Shown here: one piece after another, positions 21,501 to 32,252 of the stretch
Layout: the number at the start of each line of letters is the position of its first letter
How positions within the stretch are numbered: position 1 is the first letter of the stretch
Source of the DNA: Adiantum capillus-veneris
Taxonomy: Eukaryota > Streptophyta > Polypodiopsida > Polypodiales > Pteridaceae
Reading direction: 5' to 3'
NCBI GenBank assembly: GCA_014529385.2
Contig: CM043962.1
Coordinates: 125,222,470 to 125,286,469, forward strand
DNA length: 64,000 bases
Notes under the pieces: model-generated
The model's input: the letters and a program-made list of their open reading frames with translations, nothing else
What the model was told of the DNA's origin: nothing
Databases searched by the model: none
Made by a program: the position numbers and the translations under genes

Positions 21501-23303
21501 TTAACCAATCTCGCCTTCTCAAGCTTGCTTGCTTCGACCTCGACAAGCTTCTTCTTGACCTACTTGCTTGCTTTAAGCTTACTCCCTTGGTTGCTTCTAC
21601 CAAGCTTGCCCTTGCTTGATTCAACTTTACTTCCTTGCTTTGCTTGCTTGCCTCGACAAGCTCTTCTCAAGCTCTGCTTGCTTGCTCTACTAGCCAAGGA
21701 CAAGAGTGAGAGAAAGAGTGCTTTATGGTTCCTTCTTCTCCCCTTCTAGCTCCCTGATCCCCTTCTTTTCTTTCTCACCTTATCTTACCCAGCTCCTTGC
21801 CAAGCCTTGCTCCTCCTTAATGCTTCATGCCCTTGCTTCCTTTTTGTCTCCATGGCCGATAGAGAGAGAAGAGGAAGAGAGAGCTTTCCTTTGTCTTGCC
21901 GAGGACGAGAGAGGAAGAGAGAGATTTGATTCCTTTTTCTTGTCGAGCTCCCCTCCAAAACCCTTATGCTCTCCCCTCTCCTCTCGTTCACTTGCCAACA
22001 CTCGCATGCAAAAGGGCCCTATTATTAGCGTGCCCCAATAGCGCCGCCGCTACTGACGTGTCACAGGAACGGCCGCTATGACGTGGCAGGTTCGGAACTG
22101 ACGAGCATGAACTTTAGCGAGAATGGAGCCGAATGGCGGCGCCCTGAGATGCTGAGAATAACTCGTTACTGTGGCGAGCTCGTCCGAAGCCTGCAACGCG
22201 TGCTATGAACCCATCTTCTCCTGCCTACGCCGTCTCCTGCTGCTCACGCCATGGCTCCCCTTTGTTTTTTATTCAGCTTCACACTATTCACCGTATTGGC
22301 TGTCCATGGCCATGCCCTTTAATTGGGCGGCCAATGGCCTTTGGACCTCATCATGGGCGGCCTTAAAATTTGGTTGCCCTTGGGCATTGGGCGGCCTCAC
22401 CTTACGATGTTAAGGGAGGGCGGTCCCTTTGCCTTGGGCGGCCACAACTTCATAGTAAAGGGCACCACATTTGATACGCATATCCTGCTTTCGTAAAGGC
22501 GCTACTAGCCACCGACTAACATTATCATTGTGAGTTTTTGTTGCCCATTTCAGTGTTGCGGACATTGCCACGGCCATTTAGATGCAAGTATAAGCGATTG
22601 CTTTCGCATCATCGCTTTCGCATCTGCTCAAAATAACCAATTTCTTGGCCCTACCTCTGTTGGGTTTATCCTGTAATCATTGCATTCCAAGAGATGACAT
22701 TCCAAACATAATGCTCCTCGAGCACTTATTGATCTTTTAATTGCACTGTATTCTATAGCAGCCTATTGAACCCCAAAAACTCTCAGATGGCACTCCGATC
22801 GAGCGGACTGGACTGGTACGAAACCGGCCCCTGGTGAATCTTTTTCGGTCAATATCTTGGCGGCCGGGACTCTGATCACTAATCTGAAAAGACTGACACG
22901 CTCCAAAAATTGAGCACTTCATCCCGACGCATTCACTTCTATTCTGTCACCTCAGCTGCAGTTGCCCAATCTGGTACGGATCTGCAATCGACTCAAACTT
23001 CAAACTACCATAACTTCTTTACCGTAGCTCGAATCGACGAGCCGTAAAGACAGGCTGGTAGAGCACTTCAAGCATTGCAGTTTTAGATCATAATCTTCTA
23101 TCTATGCTCACATCAAGCATAATCATTTTTGGCATCATTAAGGCATCTGTTGGCCCTTTTAAGCTACATCTGGCATACAATTATAATTAAACCTGGCCTA
23201 TTAGCAAGCCGTCATTACTGACCATTAATCAAGTAGGCTTCAAAGAAGCTTAGCTTGCATTTCTCTGCTCTTTTTCTTATCATGGAAGCGGAGCTGGACG
23301 ACA
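21501..23303 (-). repeat. 5' LTR of element X, segment 3
   Basis: From the second TTAA the sequence aligns with 10672-12475 to the LTR terminus at 23303 (GACGACA). It differs from the left copy by about one substitution per 20-30 bases by eye, plus an extra short GCATCATCGCTTTC duplication near 22605. Confidence 0.85.
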
Positions 23304-23312
23304 CCAGTTCTT

Positions 23313-25383
23313 TACCATATCCATGTGGTAAAAGGAGAGTACCTAACAGGTCAGTAGGCCCTTATCGATTGAGAAAACCATAGTCAGATAGGCAATATTT
23401 TTTAAGGACAGACTCTCATCACCAAGTAACTTGAGTTCGAGCCATTGAAAAGGGGTCCTAGCCCTGTCTCGCAGGGAAATCATGAACTAACACAATATTA
23501 TGATGTTCCTAATTCTCACCTTCCAAAAGAGAGAAACCTATGGGACTTCTCGACTCTTGGCACAATGAGTCTCTAGTTTTGCTTCTTCTATCAATGAAGA
23601 GCGGAGAGTTTCTTGACTAATCGAGGCCACCCATCCTTGACTGGCAACCTGAGCGAGTCCCAACTTTCCACCTCCACACTCACACTTTGGTTTTGCCTGT
23701 TTTTTTTAAGTACTACCACATAATAGTTCATATACAAAGTTCCTTTTTATGATTTTTATCACAAGTTTGTTAAGACAGCCCTTCAACCATTATCAAATTG
23801 GCACCAAAACAATATCTTCTAGAAGAAAAACAACATACGTTCCTTCTTCATTAAAATATCCCAAACCAAGAGTTCACTCCTCTTGGCAAGATTTTATAGC
23901 TTCCGGTGTCTTTAGTTGCCCATACAACTAAATTGTCCTGCATTCTGGGCACAAACCCGTAGTGACTAACTTGCAACCTAGGAACAAACCCGCAAGTAAT
24001 ATCTTGCATTCAGGGCACAAACCTAGAAGATGTGTGCGCCGATATGCAGTGCTTTAGCGTTCACTCCGCTAAGCCCTCCTCCTTGGATATCAAAGGGAGT
24101 TTTGACTATATTGGTATAGGATTTTGAATGAAGAAGGTTCGAGATTTTTTCTACTAGGTAAGCCTTTCTTTCCTACTTTAGACAGTATATCCTCAAACAG
24201 TCTTTCAATTTAATACAACTTAAAGAAAATTAACAAGTTCAATTGATATGGGTTCAAATTTCAACTAATCCAATGTTTAGGTAGTTTTCTCCTTCCTAAT
24301 TACTCATGTTGCATTGGACAAAAAGAAGTTTCCTACCTGTTCATGAGAAAGAATATCACTTCATGGGATAAGTGGCACATCCTTATTCATCGGGGCCTTT
24401 CCTTTTCCTTTACTATCTCTTGTTTCGGCTTCCTGATCGTGTGATCCACCATAGCGAGTTCTCTTGAGTGGCATTCCCACTACTAGATACTTAACTTAAC
24501 TTGAGAATTTGTGAGCCAAATGTTCTTTGGAGTTATTGATCTCTCAAAGCCTTGTTGAAGCTTCACCAATGAGTAGCCACAGTAGCAGAGTCTCCCTATC
24601 TCCAATGTGTGTTCAAGTGTGTGTAAAATTAGGTGGGAATGCCCCTTATATAGACTTCTGGGGTTGCTTAATGTCCAAGACTTGCTCAAATCAGCCCCAT
24701 ACCTCCCTACCTCACCCTCTCTTGCTAAAATAAACCGGAGAGGTGTCACAAGCTCCTACTTAGCCATTAGAGGTGTCCCTCTTTACCCTTTTGGGTGATA
24801 CACCTCATGTACTTACCCATGCTTAGAGTCAACATACCATAACAGATGGGCTATGGCCATGGGGCATTTATGTACATACATACACATACACATACATACA
24901 CATGCATATAAATGCATATGCACATACATATGCATACCTTACACTTAGGAATTAATTTATTAACACTAGCATGAAAAATTAATTGTCTAGAGTGAGCTTG
25001 GCTAACATGATTTAATTCTGAAAATTTCTATTAAAAGAAGAGCTTGAGGACTATAGACTAAGGTGTGAGATATGCACACTTGCTATATTTAGCAGTTTTT
25101 GGGACAGACACCTATTTTTATAGAAATTCAGAACAAGATAGATTTTGACGAGACGGTCGCGTCTAGGTGGATGTAAGCACCTCAAAACTTTCTATTTTTG
25201 GACAAAAATGACAAAAACAGTAAAAGTTTTATTTTTGAAAATCATACAACAATATATTTATCATTAGCTTATCAGAGGTGGAAAAACTACCAAAAATACT
25301 AACGTTTTGTATATGACTAGAATGGCTTGATAGGTATTTCTTTACATGGGAATCCCCTTTCCAAGGGTGATAGAGACCTTACA
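23313..25383 (-). repeat. 3' LTR of chromo-C, truncated at its outer end
   Basis: Aligns with 27336-29423. On the minus strand it starts TGTAAGGTCTC at 25383; the distal end stops at 23313, next to an unexplained CCAGTTCT (23304-23311) after X. Minus-strand TATA box CTATATAAGG at about 24643-24654 agrees with the orientation. It also has three imperfect copies of a GGCACAAAC-containing unit (23940-24030) and an (ATACAC) microsatellite at 24872-24940. Confidence 0.85.
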
Positions 25384-25545
25384 TTCTCCTTAACTTGAAG
25401 AATTGAGATGTTCTCATCTCAAAGGTAAGTGTGGATGATATTAAAGAAGAGTTGTTTCGTCTTCCCAGGTTACATCTTCTTTAGGGAAATCTTTCCATTT
25501 GACGATGTGTTTGATGATGCTTCTGATCCTAAGCTTCCTTCCTCA
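25384..25545 (-). pseudogene. chromo-C chromodomain tail and polypurine tract
   Basis: The minus strand near 25460-25530 encodes IIKHIVKWKDFPKEDVTWED, a chromodomain C-terminal half as in chromovirus integrases, followed by a stop and the purine tract TTAAGGAGAA abutting the LTR. It lies immediately after gag, so the deletion joins gag to the last part of integrase. Confidence 0.75.
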
Positions 25546-25549
25546 AGCT

Positions 25550-26458
25550 TCAAGGGTGCAAAATTACTCTCTCATTAGCTAGGTCTCCTACTGTTGGCTC
25601 TTCCATAATAATGGCATGAGTTTGAGCCATCACTCCTCTTCCACGTCCTCTTCCTTTGTTTCTTCCTCCATGAAGAACAGGTTGGCCTCTACCATTTGGT
25701 GCTATAGGAATTGAATTTGCAGTATTTGCTACACTTCTTGTGGGACACCTATTCCTATAATGTCCTATCTCATTACACTCATAACAACAAACATCATGAT
25801 ATTCAAGTTGAGTTGTTGTAGTTGCGGCTACTACAGGGTGAGGTTGGTAAGCTTGATTAGCAGGTCTGGGGCTTCCATTGTTCAACCTACCCCTTTGATT
25901 TCTAAAGTCTTATCTCCCGTGATTCATGGTCATTTCTTTAGCTAGAGGTGTTACCCTTAAGAGAGCATCCTGAAGTGACATGGGTCTCATTGCTTCAAGA
26001 TGCGTAAGTAAGGGGTGATTTAATCCTTGACAAAATCGTGCTACCTGTTTCTCAGTGGACATTTTTGGTGCATATCTTTGCAGGGTTACAAATTTGGAGT
26101 AGTACTCTCCCATCAATAAGGATGGTTGTTTTAGAGCAAAGAACTCATTCATTTTGGCGTCACGATGAGCGGGTGGAAGATATCGTGTTGTAATCGCTTC
26201 TTTAATATCCTACCAATACTACTAAGATCCTGAAACACCCAAGTCCTTGCAATGTTGTTTCCACCATATTTTTGCATCGCTAGTTAGACAAAACATTGCA
26301 AGCGTAGTTTGGTTTATAGGTTGGATCCCTATAGCTTCAAAATAGTCTTCGATTGCATCAATCCGGGCTACAACATCGCGCTCGACATGGGTTCCATCAC
26401 CTTTGAATGTGGGTGGTTGGGTTTGTTTCAAGAGAAGTTTTTTCTCGTGTATGGCCAT
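25550..26458 (-). pseudogene. chromo-C gag with CCHC zinc knuckle
   Basis: Three minus-strand frames cover a gag protein from ATG 26458. The N-terminal capsid-like part (26222-26458) has PPTFKGDG, DAIEDYFEAIGI and AKIWWKQH. The middle (25910-26152) has MGEYYSKFVTLQRYAP, VARFCQGL and MSLQDALLRV. The nucleocapsid part (25550-25885) has the knuckle CYECNEIGHYRNRC and an Arg/Gly-rich tail. The pieces are separated by stops or frameshifts at about 26155-26220 and 25890-25910. In Ty3 elements gag forms the particle and packages RNA; this copy cannot do so intact. Confidence 0.83.
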
Positions 26459-27305
26459 GTATAAAGCATTTGACGGTATCTATGTCACAATGTCAAGTGC
26501 TTTAAACTTCCACAACAACAAAATTTGGAAAGCAGATAACTAATTAAATTCAAGATGTCATAGATTTATTTATATCAAGATATGTACAAAGTTTAGATCT
26601 CATCAAGAAGCTAGGTGGGCATATTTTTAATCTATTACAATGTATACAAAGGTTATCTCTGCTAAAAAGCTATATGATTCTTAGAGCTGGATTTCCAAGG
26701 ACTTAGTGGTACAGCCGATAGGTATTTGTGGATAAGTTTTTACAATCCACTATTTCATCTGAGCTTGAGAGGATAGTAAAATACAAGGCTCTTATTTCGG
26801 GGAGAAATGTGAGGGACAAAAATGGGTTTGATCCTGTAGGTAGGGATCACTTTGACCACCTGATTGAAAAACCATTCATTTAAGGTCATGTCAATTCCAT
26901 CTTTAGAGATAACATTTTAGTCATCTCTAACAGTACCAAGGAAGTAGTAAAGCTGGATAACTCGCAGCTCTTCCCCCCAGAGTGAAGCTTCTTTAGATCA
27001 GAGGAGAGGCACCCAAGATTCTTCACACTGTTGTAGAAGATGCCACCTTCGCATCCCCATGCAAGTTCCCATTATCTTTGGATTCTTGTTGATGGAGGAG
27101 AGAAAGCCTTTATCATGTTGCATCAAAAAGCAAAACTTGAAGAATGACAAGCCTCATAATACATTATCTCAAAGGTCTTGAACTTGAGATACTCAAAATT
27201 GGCATCTTCTTGAAACATCGATGCTCGTAAGTTCTCGAACTTAAGTCTCTAATTTATTATTTCTAAATTTACAAACACTAATGATTTTTCCAGTTTCCTA
27301 ACCTA
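26459..27305 (-). other. Leader of chromo-C
   Basis: About 850 bases between the primer binding site and the gag start on the minus strand. All frames are interrupted and no known element is recognised. Confidence 0.5.
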
Positions 27306-27318
27306 GGATTCGATACCA
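27306..27318 (-). promoter_or_regulatory. Putative primer binding site of chromo-C
   Basis: The minus strand reads TGGTATCGAATCC next to the 5' LTR. Its first seven bases match the initiator-Met site, but the rest differs, so either the tRNA is another one or the site has mutated. Confidence 0.6.
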
Positions 27319-29423
27319 TGTGTGAGGTCCCACCGTTACCATATCCATTTGGAAAAAGGAGGCTATCTGATGAGTCGCTAGGCCCTAATCAATTGAGAAA
27401 AGCATAGTCAGATAAACAAGATTTCTAATGGACAGACTCTCGTCCCCAAGTAGCTGAGTCCGATCCATTGAAAATGGGTCCTAGCCCTATCTTGCAGGAA
27501 AAGCATGAACTAACACAATATTCCGACGTTCCTAATTCTCACCTTCCAAAAGAGAGAAACCCCAAATGCCTTTCTCCCCATAATTTTCAGAGGCACGTAC
27601 AATTGGGACTTCTCAAATCTTGGCATAATGAGTCTCTAGTTTCGCTTCTTCTAACAATGAAGATGAAGAGTTTCTCGACTAATCGAGACCACCCATCCTT
27701 GACTGGCAACCTGAGCGAGTCCCCACTTTCCACCCCCACGTTTTTTCTTGTTTTTTTTTAAACTACTACCACATAATTGTTCATACACAAAGCTCCTTTT
27801 TATGATTTCCATCACAAGTTTGTTAAGACAGTCCTTCAACCATTATCCAATCGGCACCAAGAGAATCAATTCTAGAAGGAAAACAACATACGATCCTTCT
27901 TCATAAAAATGTCGCAACCCCAAAAGTTCACTCCTCTTGGCGAGAGTTTATAGCTCTCCGTGTCTTTAGTTGCCCATACAACTAAATTGTCCTACATTCT
28001 GGGCACAAACCCCCAGTGAATAACTTGCAACTTGGGCACAAACTTGCAAGTAATATCTTGCATTTTGGGCACAAACCCACATGATGTGTGGACCCATATG
28101 CACTGCTTTAGCGTTCACTCCGCTAAGCCCTCCTCCTTGGATATCAAAGGGAGTTTTGACTATATCGGTATAGGATTTTGAATGAAGAAGATTCAAGAGT
28201 TTTCCTATTAGGAAAACATTTCTTTTCTACTTCAGACAGTATATCCTCAAACATTCCTTTCATTTAATACAATTAAAAAAAAATTAACAAGTTCAATTGA
28301 TGTGGTTTCAAATTGGGACTGATCGAATGTTTAGGTAGTTTTCTCCTTCCTCATTACTCATTCTACATTGAACAAAAAGAAGTTTCCTACCTGTTCATGA
28401 GAAACAACATCACTTTGTGGGAGAAGTGGAACATCCTCATTCATTGTGGCCTTTCCTTTTCCTTTACCATCAATGGTTCCGGCTTCGTGATCATGTGATC
28501 CACCATAGCGAGTTCTCTTGGGTGCCATTCCCACTACAAGATACTATGCTTAGCTTGAGAAGTTGAGAGCCAAATGTGCTTTGGAGTTATTGATCTCTCA
28601 AAGCCTTGTTGAAGCTTCATCAACAAGTAGCCACAGTAGGAGAGTCTCCCTATCTCCAATGTGTGTTCAAGTGTGTGTGAAATTGGGTGGAAATGCCCCT
28701 TATATAGACTTCTGGGGTTTCTTCATGGACAAGGATTGACCAAATCATCTCCATACCTCCCTATGCCATCCCCTCTTGCTAAAATAAAGAGTAGAGGTAT
28801 CACAAGCTCCTATTTAGCCATTAGAGGTATCTCTCTTTACCCTTTTGAGTGATACACCTCATGTACTTACCCATGCTTAGAGTCAACATACCGTAAAATA
28901 TGGTCTATGGCCATGGGTATACATACACATACATACACATGAATATACATGCCCATGCACATGCATACATATGTATACCTTAGACTTAGGAATTAGTTTA
29001 CTAACACTAGGATGAAAAATTAATTGTCTAGAATGAGCTTGGATTATCAGAATTACATTCTAAACCTTGCTATTAAAAGAAGAGCTTGAGGACTACAGAC
29101 TAAGGTGCTAGATATGTACACTTGCTATACTTAGCAATTTTTGGGACAGACAACTATTTTTATGGAAATTCAAGACGGGGTAGATTTTGACAAGACGGTC
29201 ACATCTAAGTGGGTGTAAGCACCTCAAAACTTTCTATTTTTGGACGAAAATGACAAAAAAAGAAAAAATTTTACTTTTAAAAATCTTATAATAATATATT
29301 TATCATTAACTTATCAGAGGTGAAAAAACCACCAAAAATAGTAACTTTTTGTATATGACTAGAATGGCTTGATAGGTATTTCTTTACATGGGAATCCCCT
29401 CGAAGGGTGATAGAGACCTTACA
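27319..29423 (-). repeat. 5' LTR of chromo-C (about 2.1 kb)
   Basis: Minus-strand termini are TGTAAGGTCTC (29423) and CCTCACACA or CCTCACA (27319-27321). Minus-strand TATA box at about 28698-28708. It aligns with the left LTR with moderate divergence and some 30-60 bp indels, for example an extra stretch at 27560-27605. Confidence 0.85.
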
Positions 29424-30285
29424 CTCTACACCCTCTATCCTTGTTCGTCTCTCTAGCCTAAGAATATCTCTGTACTTTGTCTCTCTCTCCACTCTTTCTA
29501 CACCCTCTATCCTTGTTTTCCTCTCTCTAATCTTTCTTGTTCTCTCTCTCATCCAATCTACACTATTTTAACACTTCTCCTCCCTCTAATCTCTTTTCTT
29601 CTCCTCTCTCTCTCTTTTTCTCTCTTTCACTCTCTAATTTCACATACACTAAATAGAATCTTTTTCTCTATAATCTCTCTCTAAACCCTTATTTTAATAT
29701 ACAATTTTTTATACTCTATCACTTTTACTTTTTTTATTTTTCTAATGTTTTTTTCTCTCTCTAATTTAATACACTCATCTTTCACACATCACTTCACTTT
29801 AAGTTAACACTAATTTTACATTAAACATACAAAAAGTTTAATGTGTAGGTGTGATGTTTAATTTGACTTTTTCTCCCTTTAGTTAAACATCTATTTAACG
29901 TTAATCATGAAATTTACACTAATCTCTACGTTAATATGAATTTAACATTAACCATTAAATCTATGCTAATATCTCTTTCACTCTGTCTTTTTCTCTCTCC
30001 CTCATTACACACCAAGCAAGCAAGCAAGTCTCTACGAGCTAATCACACGTCTACAACAAAAAATCAAACAAGCAAAGTGAGGTCAACCAAGCAAGCAAGA
30101 AGCACCTAGACCAAACATGAAAGAGCTACAAAAACTTTGAATCTAACTTTTCTAATGTGTGTGTGTGTTAAAAAAAATGGGGGAGGGGGGGGGGATTGTG
30201 TATAAGATTACCTCTTGTGTTCAGCTGAGAAGTAGGCTTGTTAGGCTATTGCAATTGGTTGTGTATGGGTGCAGGTGCTTCTTTG
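29424..30285. repeat. Low-complexity CT-rich and AT-rich stretch without genes
   Basis: It starts with CT-rich sequence in which a CTCTACACCCTCTATCC phrase occurs twice (29424-29650), then AT-rich sequence with recurring AACATTAA/AACGTTAA phrases (29740-29970), CAAGCAAG repeats (30010-30110) and a (GT)n-A-G run at 30158-30195 including a 10-base G run. I see no gene. Confidence 0.6.
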
Positions 30286-30441
30286 CATTCGTGGATGCAT
30301 GAATGTCCAGATCTTCAACTCAAAACAGTGGCATTACAAGAAAGTATTTCACAACTCTTTGAAGAGGGAGGTTGAAACTCTCCAACAACAATTGTAGGAA
30401 AAGGTTGTGTAGATTATGAAGCTTGCCAGTACCATCACATA
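30286..30441 (+). pseudogene. Exon-like coiled-coil fragment of a possible host gene
   Basis: After a polypyrimidine/AG stretch (GTGTATGGGTGCAG), one frame reads a charged heptad-like segment (KKVFHNSLKREVETLQQQL, then KLASTIT) with TAG codons at 30394-30396 and 30409-30411, both easily derived from CAG. It resembles coiled-coil exons of plant leucine-zipper proteins, but no family can be named. It ends where the LTR of chromo-D begins, so the rest of the exon, if real, would lie beyond the right end of that element, outside this window. Confidence 0.3.
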
Positions 30442-30819
30442 TGTCATAATATTCAATATCTAATTCTCCTAAATGATTTTCTCATATTAAACTGATCATT
30501 TAATGTGGGGAAGTTCCAGGGGAGAAAAAGCTAGAATATTGGTTAAGCTAGCAGACTGGCCACAGTAGGGATCCAAAGGAGGGAAAAAAGGGATCCAAAG
30601 GGGGGGCCATCTGCAAAAGAGCCATGTGCAAGAATGGGCTAAAAATACCCTAAGGTTCAACCCATTAAGACTTCCAAAATGCTAAGGTTCCAAAATTCAA
30701 AGGTTGTGTCCAAAGGTCAACCCTAGGGGAAATTGGATGCTTTGTGTGTAACTAAAAAGTCTTTGCATATCCCTACATGGGAGGGGGCGAGCCCTTCTTC
30801 TAGGGGATGAGAGAGAAAG

Positions 30820-30854
<35 letters not shown>

Positions 30855-31835
30855 CTCCCTTTACACAAAGGGAATTAGGGGCACATGTCAGCTTCCTAGC
30901 CCAAATGCCCACAAGGTGTGCCCAATTCCTATTGGATGGCCTTGGAGGTAGACCAATGAGAATTAGGCTAGAGTAAATCTAGTTTAATTAATATAAAAAC
31001 ACTTAATAAAAGAACCAATGAGAATTAAGTCTCCTAGAAGACTATTGGACAGTCTCCCAAGGGGTCCAATGACCATTCAGGAGCCCAATGGCTTCCTTGA
31101 TTCCTATTGGCCAGGAGGCAAAGGGGTCCAATGAGAGTTTAGTTTAATTATTAAATTACCTAAAGCTCTCACAAAAGAGGAAAGGGGGACACATGTCAGA
31201 AGGCTATCACTTATGCTGCTTAATAGCCATTGGCTTGACTTGGGGAGGTCCAATGGGGAGCCTGCAAGAGCAATTAGTAAGAGGGCTCGCCCAAGAGAGA
31301 GAGGGGGCTGATTTTTGCAAGGCATTATCACACACACACACACACTCACACAATCTCATGTGTGAAGAAAGAGAAGACTATCTCTTCCCAAGCTTTAATG
31401 GAGAGCTCATCACCTACTCCAAGCTTGTGAGATAGAAGCCTACATCAACACACTCTTGGCATGTGGATGCAAATCCAACCAAGAGCCAAGCTTCAATGCA
31501 TGCTCATCTCCTCTACCAAGCTAATTACTAAGCTAAGCTATGCTAATCTGAGTAATTATGTGAGACGATGTATCTGATGGGAGAAACCATAATACAAAGC
31601 CTTTTGGAGGGGGGACCCGCTCCATGCAAATCCGGTCCTCAACTGTTGTCAATAGCTTAATTTCTCTCTCTTTTGAAATTATTGTTGATGCTATCTAACA
31701 AGGTGTTATGCATTTTGTTGCTCTGTCTACCCAAGCACTCTTGTAATTCTCATTAGGAATCTATTCTAATGAAATGCCCACAATGTTAATGCTAATTTCC
31801 GCTACACATAAGTTTTTAGACCATTAAATGTTACA
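30442..31835 (+). repeat. 5' LTR of chromo-D (1394 bp)
   Basis: Starts TGTCATAATATTC and ends TTACA. It lacks about 215 bases present in the second LTR (46045-46265), deleted at about 31570. It has (CA)n tracts at 30817-30852 and 31329-31352. By eye the alignment with 44963-46524 is otherwise close. Confidence 0.88.
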
Positions 31836-31836
31836 T

Positions 31837-31848
31837 TGGTATTAGAGC
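31837..31848 (+). promoter_or_regulatory. Primer binding site of chromo-D, mutated
   Basis: TGGTATTAGAGC, one base after the LTR. The second unit has the canonical TGGTATCAGAGC at 46526, so the C of CAG has become T here. Confidence 0.85.
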
Positions 31849-32252
31849 ACAAGGTTTCTCTTTTCTTCCGCAAGAAGGGAGGTCCTCAAGCTAGCTATAA
31901 ATGGTTGGTATTATTAATTGCCTGTGAGTAAATAGAATAGGGATTTTTCAGCCTTACAGTGCACCTGCCTTTGTGCAGTTAACGGGGCATCACCGTCGAG
32001 AGCTATGGTCTTAATAGTGGAGTCCTACGGGGCTTGCCTTTGGCTTAAACACTATTGAGCTATTAGAAGCTTGACAGGAGCCGGTGCTGTTTTGGTGTCG
32101 AAAGACCCTCTCTTCTATTCCTTGCAATTAATGGTATTTGAGCCGTAGGTGCAGTAGCTTGAGTGCTTTTTCTAAAGTGGTAAAGAGGAGTAGCAACTAG
32201 GGCTTGAAGTGCCAAAGTACACCTAAAAATTTTACACCTGAAAGTTGTTAGA
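31849..32252 (+). other. Leader of chromo-D
   Basis: About 400 bases between primer site and gag start, nearly the same as 46538-46941 in the second unit. It is uncoding, and the phrase GAAAGACCCTCTCTTCTATTCC is conserved in both copies. Confidence 0.6.

Larger units (their letters stand above)
10273..23303 (-). mobile_element. Element X: minus-strand LTR retroelement with 2.2 kb LTRs and one unrecognised ORF
   Basis: Left LTR 10273-12475 (2203 bp). The right LTR runs 14115-23303 and is about 2202 bp after removing chromo-B and TTAA-e with their target duplications. Minus orientation is shown by TGTCG...TCA termini and a purine tract (AGAGGGGATGGA) abutting the left LTR. The internal region is only 1.64 kb and has no reverse transcriptase, integrase or protease, so X is non-autonomous. 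The five bases outside are CTTCT on the left and CCAGT on the right. There is no target duplication, so at least one flank was lost or X arose by recombination between elements. Confidence 0.8.
23313..29423 (-). mobile_element. chromo-C: minus-strand Ty3 chromovirus reduced to gag plus chromodomain tail
   Basis: Two 2.1 kb LTRs (23313-25383 and 27319-29423) flank an internal region of 1.9 kb holding gag, then directly the C-terminal chromodomain, a polypurine tract and a primer binding site. Protease, reverse transcriptase, RNase H and integrase are missing through one large deletion near 25540. The left LTR lacks its outermost 15-17 bp where it meets element X, so the left target site is lost. 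The right flank is CTCTA. Confidence 0.85.

Noticed and set aside
23420-23445. B-box-like TTGAGTTCGAGCC in the chromo-C LTR
   Set aside because: The sister LTR has the changed form and there is no A box; treated as chance within an LTR.
23940-24030. Three spaced GGCACAAAC units that could be taken for a CRISPR-like array
   Set aside because: Units are imperfect, spacers are not distinct, and the context is a plant LTR; this is a small internal repeat.
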